DNA from: Pohlia nutans
Taxonomy: Eukaryota > Streptophyta > Bryopsida > Bryales > Mniaceae
DNA length: 64,000 bases
Assembly (NCBI GenBank): GCA_022496805.1
Contig: CM040085.1
Span: 41,879,811-41,943,810, forward strand
Reading direction: 5' to 3'
Both the position numbers and the translations under genes were made by a program. This document shows, one piece after another, positions 35,186 to 45,898 of this stretch (position 1 is its first letter; every line of letters begins with the position of its first letter). Below the pieces are notes generated by a model that saw only the letters and a list, made by a program, of their open reading frames with translations, was not told where the DNA came from and did no database searches.

Positions 35186-37180
35186 AATAAGCGGGGGCTT
35201 TCACAAAAGCGGCGGCGCCGAAAGGTTCAGCAAAAACCCTAATTCCTAATCAACTACCTAGAATCCTACTACTGCGACTAATCTGGATCTCAGATCCGAC
35301 TTCTACTTCTATAAAACCGGAAAGTGACAAGTGGGGGCCTACTGGGTCTTCGTCTTCTTCGTCTTACCCCTGTCGTCCTTTGACCGCTTCGACTTCGGCT
35401 TCTGTTCCGATCCTCCCGCCTTCTGCGCCCTACGTGCCTTCCGCGCAGCCTTCTCCTCCGCCTTCTTTTCCTTTGCCTTGTCCTCCTGAGACCGGGTGAT
35501 GATCCGCTTCTGAGGAGACTTCGTCGGGCTACCCACTGGTGTCGGAGTCTGGGTAAGGGATCCGGTCGTGCCAGATGGGGAACTCCCGGAAGAATCCGAA
35601 TCCGCTGACTCCTCCTCGGACACCAAGTCGACCGTGTCCGCGTTCGCTGTAACCGGAAGTTTCCGCTTCCTCAAAACCCGGCCTGTCTCCACGGACGGTG
35701 CTGGTGAATCCGACAGTGGAGTCACTGTCGGCGTCAAAGTGACGTTGGGAGTCTGGGAAGTGGGGAAAGGAGTCATCTCCCGGCGACGTCCGGGTGGGGA
35801 CGGAACTACTGCCCACTCCGGCCCTACTTCCGTCACAGGTGATCTCTCTCTCCTCGGACTTACCACGATGTCTACGACCGGAGCTGGTGCGGGATAAGTC
35901 CGTGTGGTTTCCTCCAACACTATCCGCTCGCTGGATTGCGACCGGATCACTTCCGTGTGGGGAAGATGGATTGCCACACCCGGCACCACCTGGCGAGCCT
36001 CGGGTGATGGCATACGCGCCTCTTCTCGGCGGAGCAGTTCCGCTACCGTCACCACGGGAGCTCTCATCGGGGATCCGATCGGAGACCGGATCGGTGACCG
36101 GGTCGAAGACTGAATCCGGGATGACTCTCCAGCCTGTCCCCCAGTCATCCGTGGCGATCGAACCGTCTCCTTCTCCGTCGCCTTTGGCACCCTAAACGAC
36201 GTCGCGCTGGACTCCCCTTCCTTCGTGATGACAACTGAGGGGGATCCGGGAGTGGCCGGAACCACTACCCGGATCGAAGGCTTCGGCTCCAACAACTTCC
36301 GCATGGGCCCCAAAGTCTTCGTCATTGCCGTGTCGTAGTTGCACAAGATCATAATGATCTTCTTCGCGTGGACCTCGCCGTTGTTGGCCCGGAAATCCTC
36401 GTCGAACATTTTGGCCTTGTTGACGACGTTGCCCGGTTGTCCGACTAAGTACCGGATCTGGTTCAGGACCTGCTCCTGCTCCGCGTGGAACCTCCTAACC
36501 TCCTCACTCTTGACCGCCAACTCCGCTGACAGTTCCGTCACCCGGATCTCCAGCTGTTGCTTCTCTGCCCGGAGCTGGGGTTGTTCCTTCAAAGCCTCGA
36601 TCTCCCGGAGCAGATCCTCTGGTGCGCATCCGCCCATTGACACGCAGGCCATCTTGAGCAGTGACTCGATCCGCTCATAATTTGCCTGTGCGTCCCGGGT
36701 ATCTTCCCGGAGTGCCCGGAAGGGTCATCCGGAAACCCGCGCACGGAAGTGACTGCCTCCCGAAGCACTTCGTCCCTGGCGGTTGAAGGTTCCGCATGAT
36801 GAGAGGTCGCCCGCTGGGACCGCGACTTGGAGTGAGATCTAACCGGAGTCGGTTCTCGAAGTGGTTCCACTTCCGGTTCCACTTCCGTTGACCCCGTATC
36901 CGTATCGTTCCCTCCCTGTTCGCCGGCCTGGCTGTCCTTATCCTCCTTGAAGTGCACGAGGGCTCGTGCCACCTTCATGTCATCTTCCTCCTTCTCCACC
37001 AGGCATCCCTTCTTTTCGTATAGGTGAAACAGGAACGGGGTGATGGGGGTCGGCTTCTTCCCGATTCCGGGCAGGAGTCTCTGGACGACATCTTCGACGA
37101 TCGGGGCCCAATTGACCTCTCTCTGACCGGTAAGGGCACCGAAGATGGTGTTCCCTACCGTCACTGTGACTCAGTCCGGT
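35186..37180 (-). repeat. Left arm of a ~2-kb inverted duplication
   Basis: It is near-identical (a few percent difference) to the reverse complement of 39660-41668, from CAAACCGGAC...GTCACAGTGACG near 37170 to the AAGCGG(A/G)GGC...TTTAAG block near 35190. It covers most of the gag-like coding region plus about 150 bp of 3' sequence. Confidence 0.9.
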
Positions 37181-37584
37181 TTGATCGGATACAGGATCGG
37201 GATGAGGAAGGCTAAGACCTGTCTCTCTCTTGGATCCTTATAGTCTTCTACTGAGTATCCATCATTCTTGTGGATCTTCCCCGCGAACCTACCCTTGATA
37301 AACCCATCCGTCCTAGTCGCTCAATCTAATCCTTGCTGAACGAAATCGTAAGTGTCCGCCCACATTTTAGTTGTCCACGGAGTCGGATGACCCCGGACTG
37401 TGTGGTCCCACTGATTTCCCGGACCCTCCACTAACTCCCTCACCATCGGCTCATTCCTCAGCGGCCAGGGCCGAGATAGCAATCCCTGACACCGCATCCA
37501 GGTGAGGTCATCTATCAACTCCTGCATTGTTCCCTCCGTCTTCGGAATCGCAGGGTTGATGTTTCGGAGCGCTATGGGAACCAT
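35339..37584 (-). pseudogene. Gag-like protein of an unclassified plant retroelement, copy 1
   Basis: The first frame starts with ATG at 37584 (MVPIALRNINPAIPK) and continues past two stops (TGA near 37320 and 37170) through TIFGALTGQREVNWAPI and PITPFLFHLYEKKGC. This resembles the N-terminal domain of plant transposon proteins with a conserved TGKxxxWxxxI...L pattern. A second, overlapping frame, open from about 36730, encodes a coiled coil (LLREIEALKEQ to EEVRRFHAEQEQ) and a long Ser/Pro/Thr-rich region, and ends in a basic tail (KSKRSKDDRGKTKKTKTQ). No protease, reverse transcriptase or integrase is seen, so it is non-autonomous or truncated. At the second stop, the other copy has CGA, so this stop arose by a C-to-T change at CpG. 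The family assignment is tentative. Confidence 0.6.
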
Positions 37585-37813
37585 GGCTAACCCTTACGTC
37601 GCTCGCTACTCAACACACTCGTTCCGACAGCAAGAAACCTGGCAATCCAACTGCCGGTGAATCGGAAAGGACACCTCACCACTCGTTCACTCTCTACTCA
37701 CAATCTGCAAAAAGAACTCCAAACCCTAAACATCCCTGCTTATATACCCCGCGGATCATTACTACAGTGCGGCGCTTAATTGCCGCCGCCATCGTACCGG
37801 TCCGACTGGAAAT

Positions 37814-37847
37814 GTTTGACTCATGTTCACAATTTTCTTTGCTGGAA
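37814..37847 (+). repeat. 34-bp inverted repeat, left member
   Basis: GTTTGACTCATGTTCACAAT and the following 14 bases match the reverse complement of 43278-43311 without mismatch. Homology stops sharply on both sides. The pair encloses the hAT fragment, the right gag-like copy and the palindrome array. Confidence 0.85.
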
Positions 37848-38474
37848 TTTTTTTAATTAATTTATTTATTTTTAGTTTTTACACTTTTTATTTTATAATT
37901 AATTTTGGGCAAATATGTAATGGTACTACAATATTGTGCTCTTAGTGGATTGTGGTGCATTGGGGCCTGGGGTTTCACGGCTTGGATTTGCAAATCGGGG
38001 AGGCTGGGGGATGGGCCGCTGGGGACCGGGGTTTGCTGCTGGGGCTGGGGTTTTGTTGGGTGGGCCGGTGGATTTTGGAAGGGGTCTCCACTCTCGCGAT
38101 TCGCGAGTCTCAACGCAGCTTGCTGGCGATTTGGATTTCTTTTTCTGTTTTTGGGTTCTTTCGATTTCTTGTTTTGCAGGTTGGGGAACTTGGGGTTCTT
38201 CATGATCTGCAAGTCGCGACAGCTATGCAGGGTGGAGGCTCTGATCAGGCGGCCCAGCCAGATCCTCGAAGAACGGTACGTGTTGAGTCCCCAGTCCCCG
38301 GTGTTTTCCGAACTTCAGTAATCAGGGTCGTCTTTTCCTGTCGGTTGTGTTCAGTCTTGCTTTCTGGGAATTGTGTGCTGAGTTCGGGTTGTGGGGTCTC
38401 GGGAGCGATTGGGTTTGTGATTGCTGCTGTTGGTGTCGATCTGCTGGTTCTCTAATCGTTGTTGTTGGTGTCGG

Positions 38475-39659
38475 ATGGGGGACGAGGGGATCGGGTCTGC
38501 GGAGATGGCATCGGAGAGGGCTAGGCTGGAAAAGAAGGCACTGAAGGGGGCGAGGCTGCAGGCCATGATAGAAACTGCCGCTCGAAAGATCCTGCAGGAG
38601 GGCCGTGAGATGGAAAACACGGGGAAGAAACGGGCTCGGGAGAAGGCAACGTTACGGAGTTTCTGGGATGGCCACTACAACGCCGAGAAGAGGGGGAGAG
38701 TGGATCGAGCGCGAGCAGATGGGGGGCAGCAGCCGCGGCCTGAGACCGGCCTTGACTTACTCGCGATGGGGGCGATGAACTTGAGCGGCCTCGGCTGTCG
38801 GGAAGAGGAGGAGGCAGGAGGCCCAAGCACAGTTGTGCTGTCATCGACAACGCCCTCGATCAGTCTCTCCTCCGATTCAGGATCACCACCTCGGCCTGCT
38901 GAAACTGAACCACCGGAATTTGATGTCATTATGCTTGCGGGAGGGGTGGGGTACTGCTCGGAGGAGGAGATTGAGGAAGTCCCCCCTGCCGAGGGAGAAG
39001 AAGGGGGGTAGCCTCATTCAGAGGGGGCCATTGCTGTGAAGAAGAAGAGGGTCATGACCTCAATAAAAAATTACGACTTCACTCGGAGGTACCAGTTGGA
39101 GTGGGCTGCAAAGCTCCCTTGGAGCGAGGGGGTTCTTGCTCAGGATGGTATACTTCACCAAGTGAAGTGTGTTTCGTGCTCAGACGTGGGGAGGCATCCT
39201 TTGCTCCTGCAACCGCGGTGGTATACCCTTGAGAAGCATAACAGATGTGAGAAGCATAAAAAAAATATGATCCTCTTTGCTGCCAAGCGCCCAACCACCA
39301 TTTTGGAGCAAGTAAACAAGTGCAACACTGTTGAGGCTCGAAGGAAAAGGGTTCAGTTCGCCACTCTCTTCCAGTGCTTGAAAGAAGGTCGTCCTATGCT
39401 TGAGTTTGAAAGTCGTCAAGGTCTGTACCAATTTCTACATGTTCCGAATCTGCCTACTGCTCATTGGAGTGATTCCAGTGGGTGGATTATGGCTAAGCAC
39501 ATGTACTCCTTTGTGAAAGAGAGGATTAAATCCCTGCTCCTTGCTGCACCCTTCATTGCTCTTACAGCTGATAAGACCTCCTCTGTTGACAACACATCGT
39601 GGATTGCCATACATTGTTATACCATGCATGATTGGGAACGTCTTCCTTTACTAATCAAT
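38475..39659 (+). pseudogene. hAT-like transposase, N-terminal half, one internal stop, 3'-truncated
   Basis: A single frame runs from ATG at 38475 (MGDEGIGSAEMASERARLEKK) across a TAG at 39009-39011 to an abrupt end at 39660, where gag-like DNA begins. The first part is Lys/Arg- and then Ser/Glu-rich. The second has a BED-like zinc finger pattern (VKCVSCSDVGRH ... LEKHNRCEKHKK). A DUF4371-type hAT core start follows (LLAAPFIALTADKTSSVDN, where the Asp is the expected first catalytic residue, then WIAIHCYTMHDW). The remaining catalytic core and the dimerisation domain are missing. A short upstream exon (ATG 38225) is possible but unproven. Confidence 0.7.
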
Positions 39660-41510
39660 TAATCAAACCGGACCGAGTCACAGTGACGATAGGGTACACC
39701 ATCTTCGATGCCCTTACCGGTCAGAGAAAGGTCAATTGGGCCCCGATCGTCGAAGTCGTCGTCCAGAGACTCCTGCCCGGAATCGGGAAGAAGCCGACCC
39801 CCATCACCCCGTTCATGTTTCACCTATACGAGAAGAAGGACTGCCTGGTGGAGAAGGAGGAAGATGACATGAAGGTGGCACGAGCCCTCGTGCACTTCAA
39901 GGAGGATAAGGACAGCCAGGCCGGCGAACAGGGAGGGGACGATACGGATACGGGGTCAACGGAAGTGGAACCGGAAGTGGAACCACTTCGAGAACCGACT
40001 CCGGTTAGATCTCACTCCAAGTCGCGGTCCCAGCGGGCGACCTCTCATCATGCGGAACCTTCAACCGCCAGGGACGAAGTGCTTCGGGAGGCAGTCACTT
40101 CCGTGCGCGGGTTTCCGGATGACCCTTCCGGGCACTCCGGTAAGATACCCGGGACGCACAGGCAAATTATGAGCGGATCGAGTCACTGCTCAAGAGGGCC
40201 TGCGTGTCAATGGGCGGATGCGCACCAGAGGATCTGCTCCGGGAGATCGAGGCTTTGAAGGAGCAGCCCCAGCTCCGGGCAGAGAAGCAGCAGCTGGAGA
40301 TCCGGGTGACGGAACTGTCAGCGGAGTTGGCGGTCAAGAGTGAGGAAGTTCGGAGGTTCGACGCAGAGCAGGAGCAGGTCCTGAACCAGATCCGGTACTT
40401 AGTCGGACAACCGGGCAACGTCGTCAACAAGGCCAAAATGTTCGACGAGGATTTCCGGGCCAACAACGGCGAGGTCCACGCGAAGAAGATCATTATGATC
40501 TTGTGCAACTACGACACGGCAATGACAAAGACTTTGGGGCTCATGCGGAAGTTGTTGGAGCCGCAGCCTTCGATCCGGGTGGTGGTTCCGGCCACTCCCG
40601 GATCCCCCTCAGTTGTCATCACGAAGGAAGGGGAGTCCAGCGCGACGCCGTTTAGGGTGCCAAAGGCGACGGAGAAGGAGACGGTTCGATCGCCACGGAT
40701 GACTGGGGGACAGGCTGGAGAGTCATCCCGGATTCAGTCTCCGACCCGGTCACTGATCCGGTCTCCGATCGGATCCCCGATGAGAGCTCCCGTGGTGACG
40801 GTAGCGGAACTGCTCCGCCGAGAAGAGGCGCGTATGCCATCACCCGAGGCTCGCCAGGTGGTGCCGGGTGTGGCAATCCATCTTCCCCACACGGAAGTGA
40901 TCCGGTCGCAATCCAGCGAGCGGATAGTGTTGGAGGAAACCACACGGACTTATCTCGCACCAGCTCCGGTCGTAGACATCGTGGTAAGTCCGAGGAGGGA
41001 GAGATCGCCTGTGACGGAAGTAGGGCCGGAGTGGACAGTAGTTCCGTCCCCACCCGGACGTCGCCGGGAGATGACTCCTTTCCCCACTTCCCAGACTCCC
41101 AACGTCACTCCAACGCCGACGGTGACTCCACTGTCGGATTCACCAGCACCTTCCGTGGAGACAGACCGGGTTTTGAGGAAGCGGAAACTTCCGGTTACCC
41201 CGAACGCGGACACGGTCGACTTGAGGTGAGAGGAGGAGTCAGCGGATTCGGATTCTTTCGGGAGTTCCCCTTCCGGCACGACCGGATCCCTTACCCGGAC
41301 TCCGACACCCGTTGGTACCCTGACGTAGTCTCCTCAGAAGCAGATCGTCACCCGGGCTCAGGAAGACAAGGCAAAGGAGAAGAAGGCGGAGGAGAAGGCT
41401 GCGCGGAAGGCACGTAGGGCGCAGAAGGCGGGAGGATCGGAACAGAAGCCGAAGTCGAAGCGGTCAAAGGACGACAAGGGTAAGACGAAGAAGACGAAGA
41501 CCCAGTAGGC
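39660..41510 (+). pseudogene. Gag-like protein of an unclassified retroelement, copy 2
   Basis: It has the same two overlapping frames as copy 1. The first frame runs from the junction through RVTVTIGYTIFDALTGQRKV to about 40258. The second runs from about 40130 (ATG 40204, MSMGGCAPEDLLREIEAL) to a premature TGA at 41227-41229 that results from an extra change after NADTVDL. The remaining Ser-rich and basic tail lies in another frame up to TAG at about 41505. It is 5'-truncated and frameshifted, so non-functional. Confidence 0.6.
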
Positions 41511-41668
41511 CCCCACTTGTCACTTTCCGGTTTTATAGGAGTAGAAATCGGATCTGAGATCCGGATTAGTCGCAGTAATAGGATTCTAGGTAGTTGATAA
41601 GGAATTAGGGTTTTTGCTGAACCTTTCGGCGCCGCCGCTTTTGTGAAAGCCTCCGCTTATTTAAGAGG
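39660..41668 (+). repeat. Right arm of the ~2-kb inverted duplication
   Basis: Inverted counterpart of 35186-37180. It starts inside the gag-like reading frame exactly where the hAT frame ends. It therefore lacks the first ~140 codons and the leader present in the left copy. Unlike the left copy it continues into a further ~0.7 kb of 3' sequence. Confidence 0.9.
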
Positions 41669-42375
41669 GGCTGGCGGCGTCTGCGGGGTCCTTGTTTTTG
41701 CATGATTCCTTCCCATATTCCTTATCAGTAAAGTATTTGTGTTTTCCTACACTCTGCGTGACTTCCGTCTAAGTGTGATTGATCCGAGAGTATAGTAAGA
41801 GTTCTACTGTAGACCGGATGTGAAGGTGATGGAAGTTGTTGGACAGGACCCGGATCGTAACGGTTCCGAGATTGAGCAGAAGGGTTGAGCAGGCTGTCGT
41901 AGGAGTTGAAGCCTCACCTTCCGATTCTCTAACACATATCACGCGGAATAGCCGTCGCTAGGGTCGTAGCGGATCGAGGGGTACTTGATCCGGCTCCCTG
42001 AACTTCTGAAGAGGTTCCGCAGTCAGTGAGAGGAGGATTAGAAAGTGGAACGGGTCGCCTAGAGATAGCCGGATCCTAGTTCTCCGGGATCCGGATCGGT
42101 GTGTCGTTGTAGTCTCACGGATCGAGAGGAATCACTTGTGTGACTTGCTAACCAGAGTTCTCTAGGTTAGTTGTGAGGTGGTACCTCGCTGGGTACGTTG
42201 GGGTTGGTTGATCAAACTACTGAGAGAAGAAGATAAAAGAGAGGGAAGAGAGAAAGAAGAAGTATCCGGTTCCGGAGATACAATCCGGGGAGAGAGAAGA
42301 GAAACCGGATCGCTTAGGAGAAGATACCTGACAAAGCACTATTGAGTCCCTGGAACGATACTCAGAATCACACGG
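41669..42375 (+). other. 3' region of the right gag-like copy, possible LTR sequence
   Basis: Non-coding. It contains a TATA-like TTATTTAAGAGGGG just before it (41655) and a polypurine stretch at about 42226-42300 (GAGAGAAGAAGATAAAAGAG and GGGAAGAGAGAAAGAAGAAG). These would suit retroelement promoter and polypurine-tract functions, but no matching second LTR is in the window. Confidence 0.35.
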
Positions 42376-43275
42376 ATAGGAAGGGAGTTTTACTTGTTTT
42401 TGGTGCTAACCGGGTGAAAAGCAAGTTTCCGTGTTCCGACAGTGACCAGATTCGGAGGAACTTGGTAGCGAATGCGCTGCTCTGAATGTACTCTTCTACC
42501 CCTGCCGTCAACGGCAGAGGTTTTTGCTTAATTTTTTGTGTGTTCATAGTGACCAGCTTTGCAGTAATTCGGTAGCTCATGCGCTGCTCTGAGTGTGCTC
42601 TTCTACCTCTGCCGTCAACGGCAGAGGTTTTTGCTTAATTTTTTGTGTGTTCATAGTGACCAGCTTTGTAGTAATTCGGTAGCTCATGCGCAGCTCTGAA
42701 TGTGCTCTTCTACCCCTGCCGTCAACGGCAGAGGTTTTTGCTTAATTTTTTAGTGTTCATAGTGACTGGATTTGGAGGAATTCGGTAGCTCGTGCGCTGC
42801 TCTGAATGTGCTCTTCTACCCCTGCCGTCAACGGCAAAGGTTCTTTAACATTTTTTTTGTGTTTATTGTGACCAGAATCGAAGGAACTTGGTAGCAAATG
42901 CGCTGCTCTGAATGTGCTCTTCTACCCCTGCCGTCAACGGCAGAGGTTTTTGCTTAATTTTTTTGTGTTCATAATTACTGGATTTGGAGGAATTCGGTAG
43001 CTTGTGCGCTGCTCTGAATGTGCTCTTCTACCCCTGCCGTCAACGGCAGAGGTTCTTTAACATTTTTTTTGTGTTCATTGTGACCAGATTCGGAGGAACT
43101 TGGTAGCAAATGAGCTGCTCTGAATGTGCTCTTCTACCCCTACCGTCAACGGCAGAGGTTTTTGCTAATTTTTTTTGTGTTCATAGTGACCGGATTTGGA
43201 GGAATGCGGTAGCTCATGCGCTGCTCTGAATGTGCTCTTCTACCCTTGCCGTCAACGGCAGAGGTTCTTCTCCGA
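42376..43275 (+). repeat. Tandem array of ~106-bp units, each with a near-perfect palindrome
   Basis: Eight units repeat at 105-107 bp spacing; the palindrome core CCGTCAACGG starts at about 42505, 42612, 42719, 42825, 42931, 43038, 43143 and 43249. Each unit has GAATGTGCTCTTCTACC, then CTGCCGTCAACGGCAGAGG, then TTTTTGCTTAATTTTTT or TTCTTTAACATTTTTTT, then GTGTTCATAGTGACC. The core can form a 7- to 11-bp stem with a 2-nt loop followed by a T-rich run. The stem is the best-conserved part. Confidence 0.92.
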
Positions 43276-43277
43276 AT

Positions 43278-43311
43278 TTCCAGCAAAGAAAATTGTGAAC
43301 ATGAGTCAAAC
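43278..43311 (-). repeat. 34-bp inverted repeat, right member
   Basis: Perfect reverse complement of 37814-37847. It lies 3 bp after the last unit of the palindrome array, so the array would be subterminal if this pair marks element ends. Confidence 0.85.
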
Positions 43312-43346
43312 AATTGAAACTCATCACAATGAGCATCAGATGCGCT

Positions 43347-43580
43347 TTAACCCTTAAAGGGCTCACGGGGATAGTATGATACGTTGGCATATATTTGATA
43401 TTTGTTGTAAATAGAAAGCTCCAAATTGAGACCCCAATAGCTCATTAAAATCATGTCAACGTGAATTTTAACTTCACTTTTGATTGTAAACCCATAGGAG
43501 GTGTCGAACCATGCCAAATACAATGGAATATTAGTATATAATATTGGTTGGAAAGGGATCTTTGGACCTTTAAGGGTTAA
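43347..43580. mobile_element. TTAA element, 234 bp
   Basis: The ends TTAA-CCCTTAAAGG and CCTTTAAGGG-TTAA form perfect 14-bp inverted repeats including the TTAA. A further AAGGG-TTAA lies at 43689-43697 and could be the end of an overlapping unit. No coding sequence. Confidence 0.7.
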
Positions 43581-44078
43581 CCGCTTCTACGTTGATAGAC
43601 CCTACTCCGGTCAAAGGCCGACGATGAGGTTGTGTAGAGGGTTCAAAAAACAGAGGAAATTGAGCCCGAGGGGCTTGCAATAACGTTTAAGGGTTAAAGA
43701 CAAAAAAACCTAAATTGAGCTTTATTTAGTAATTTTTGAAATATTCATATGGGTTTAACAAATCTAACCCAAACTTCAAGTGCCTTAAGTTTGCACTTTC
43801 AAGGCCATCTTCCTTCTTTACTAATTTTCACATGTTTCAATTTTGAAGCATTTCGGACATCATTAAATGTTGAGACAACACAAAAAATGATATTAAAATA
43901 CTGTTAAATTATCTTTGTTTCAACACAATATACATCATTATTTTAACATTCTGTATTTTATTTTATTACAACATCATTTTGTATTTTTTATGTTTTGTGT
44001 TGTCTTGTTATGTTGAATCAATGTTGTTTCAACACTATGTTTGCAATGTTTAAGCATTGAAATAACAGTAACGATTAT

Positions 44079-44848
44079 GGGTGGTTGCAAGCTACGGTCA
44101 CCCAAACTTTTTGTCGCGGCATGCAAATTTGTGCACTTACCCAATCTTTGGAAAATCATTAATAAATATTGGAATGGAATTTTGTGACGAAACAAATTGC
44201 ATTGTTTCTAGAATTCCAAAGTTAAGATGTCTACCACAATAAATTTTGCAAAATTCCAATCTTTCTATTCAAATTAAGCATTTCTACTTGGATTTGGTAG
44301 CGTGTCGCTTGTCAAAAGTGCACCTATTTTATGGGAAATGCTAGGAGGGGGTCAAATTTGAACTTCAAAAATTTATAGCAACATACCACAAGTGTGTAAA
44401 AAGTTACCATATTTTAATTTTTTTGGTATTACGCTTACTTATTTTTTAATTAATTGTTTTGTGATGTTTTTGTTTATTTAGATTTTCGTGCAGTTAAAAC
44501 TTTTTTTTGGATTTTTTTTTTTGGAAATGAAATAATGGTTCAATTTCAAAGGTGGGATATGAAATGCATTTTTCATAAAACCTAGCTAAGGATGTTATGT
44601 AAAAAAAGCTCTAATTACCCCTACTCGGTAAAAAACAGAAAAGGCTATTGAGTAATGCCCAAAGACTTGAAATTAACTTAACAATTGCTAAAGTGAAAGT
44701 ATTAGCATAAACCCTATTTGGGATGGTGAAATTTTTGATCTAATTGAAAGTTGAGAGGTGCACATTACTACGCTAGTGCACGAGCTGCATGGCCTTTAGC
44801 TGCACAAGCTGCACTCCCCACTTGGTAGACCGTAGCTTGCAATCACCC
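44079..44848. mobile_element. TIR element, 770 bp, GGGTGGTTGCAAGC ends
   Basis: The left end GGGTGGTTGCAAGCTACGGT is mirrored at the right by ACCGTAGCTTGCAATCACCC with one mismatch. TTAT flanks both sides (44075-44078, 44849-44852), fitting a 3-bp TTA duplication of PIF/Harbinger type or a 4-bp one. The AT-rich interior has no transposase. Confidence 0.7.
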
Positions 44849-45285
44849 TTATATATCCTTTGTTTCATTATTGTTTTAGCATTAAACATTGGACAAAGGG
44901 AAGTTTGTGATGTGTTAGCAAAATACTCTTTCACAAAACACCCAAAGTCATTTTGCTGGGTCCTCCATCAACTCAATCTAGAATAATTAATGTCATTTAT
45001 GGCTACAACAATATACAAAAGATGCCTAATTTAGATCTTTCTACTACCGTTCCCTTCAAAAAATGCACAACCTCTACATTATTTAATATGCACCATTGTA
45101 GCTACAATTTCACTTCCAAATTCAAGTATTGAACCCTAAACAAAGCTTGTATTGGGTCATTGCAACTTTTATATGTAAAGCTAATATTGAAGGCCTAGTT
45201 AATTCTATTCTATATTTGTTTCTTGGTTTGATTTAAAGTGCATGAATGTTGTGTATGCATCAAGGATGCTTTAGTATTTGTTGAG

Positions 45286-45898
45286 TTAACACCTAAGCGC
45301 AACGAATGTCGTTCTTTTGTATCATTGGATGACTGAAACTTCGAGGAGCCGTTCCTCCTTCATCCAGTATTGAAATTCAATGAATTTTTTTGGATTGGAT
45401 TCCAAATCAAGTTTAGTTTTTGCAGTAAAAATCTTGCTTCAATGCAAGGTGTTGTGAAGATTTGGCAAGTGTTTTATTACAAGGAGATTTGGTTTTGGAC
45501 ATTTTTGCTTTGTAAAACTTGGGCCATTTTTTGACATTGCAAGGCCATTTTTGAACACATCAAAGATATTTATTAAAAAAAATTATACCAATGTATTTAT
45601 ATGATGATTTTGAAACACTTTATAGTTTAAAATTTTTCATCTGAGTAGGTTTAGAAATCGAATCTTACCTCAAATGTGTTGCTAGGAAAATTTTAGCATC
45701 CTTTTTCAAGACTAAAACAATATGATTTAACAATCTATGTGGCCAAATGACTCCAAATTTGATCCATGTTAACTACAACATGTATATTAGAAAATTGTAC
45801 AGTTGAGATTTCTATACCTTTCTTACATTTAGACCTATAATACTTCAAAAGCAATGATGTTTTTAAGTCCAAAAGTGCTAGGGACGCTTAGGGGTTAA
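45286..45898. mobile_element. TTAA element, 613 bp
   Basis: The left end is TTAA-CACCTAAGCGCAACG and the right end GGGACGCTTAGGGG-TTAA. The inverted CCTAAGCG/CGCTTAGG matches the ends of the short copies in the NSA1/WDR74 introns, while the interior matches the repeat at 19440-19610. It links those two families. Confidence 0.75.

Noticed and set aside
35568..36680. Plus-strand open frames opposite the gag-like gene
   Set aside because: The same shadow frames occur opposite the inverted copy at 40167-41279; they reflect biased codon use, not genes.
37600..37850. Full LTR pair of a Ty3/gypsy or Ty1/copia element
   Set aside because: The sequence upstream of the left gag-like start and that after the right copy share only the 34-bp repeat; no matching LTRs, primer-binding site or pol domains were found.
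42376..43275. CRISPR-like array
   Set aside because: The units are contiguous ~106-bp tandem repeats with diverging but homologous spacers, in a plant nuclear context; no cas genes and no unique spacers.
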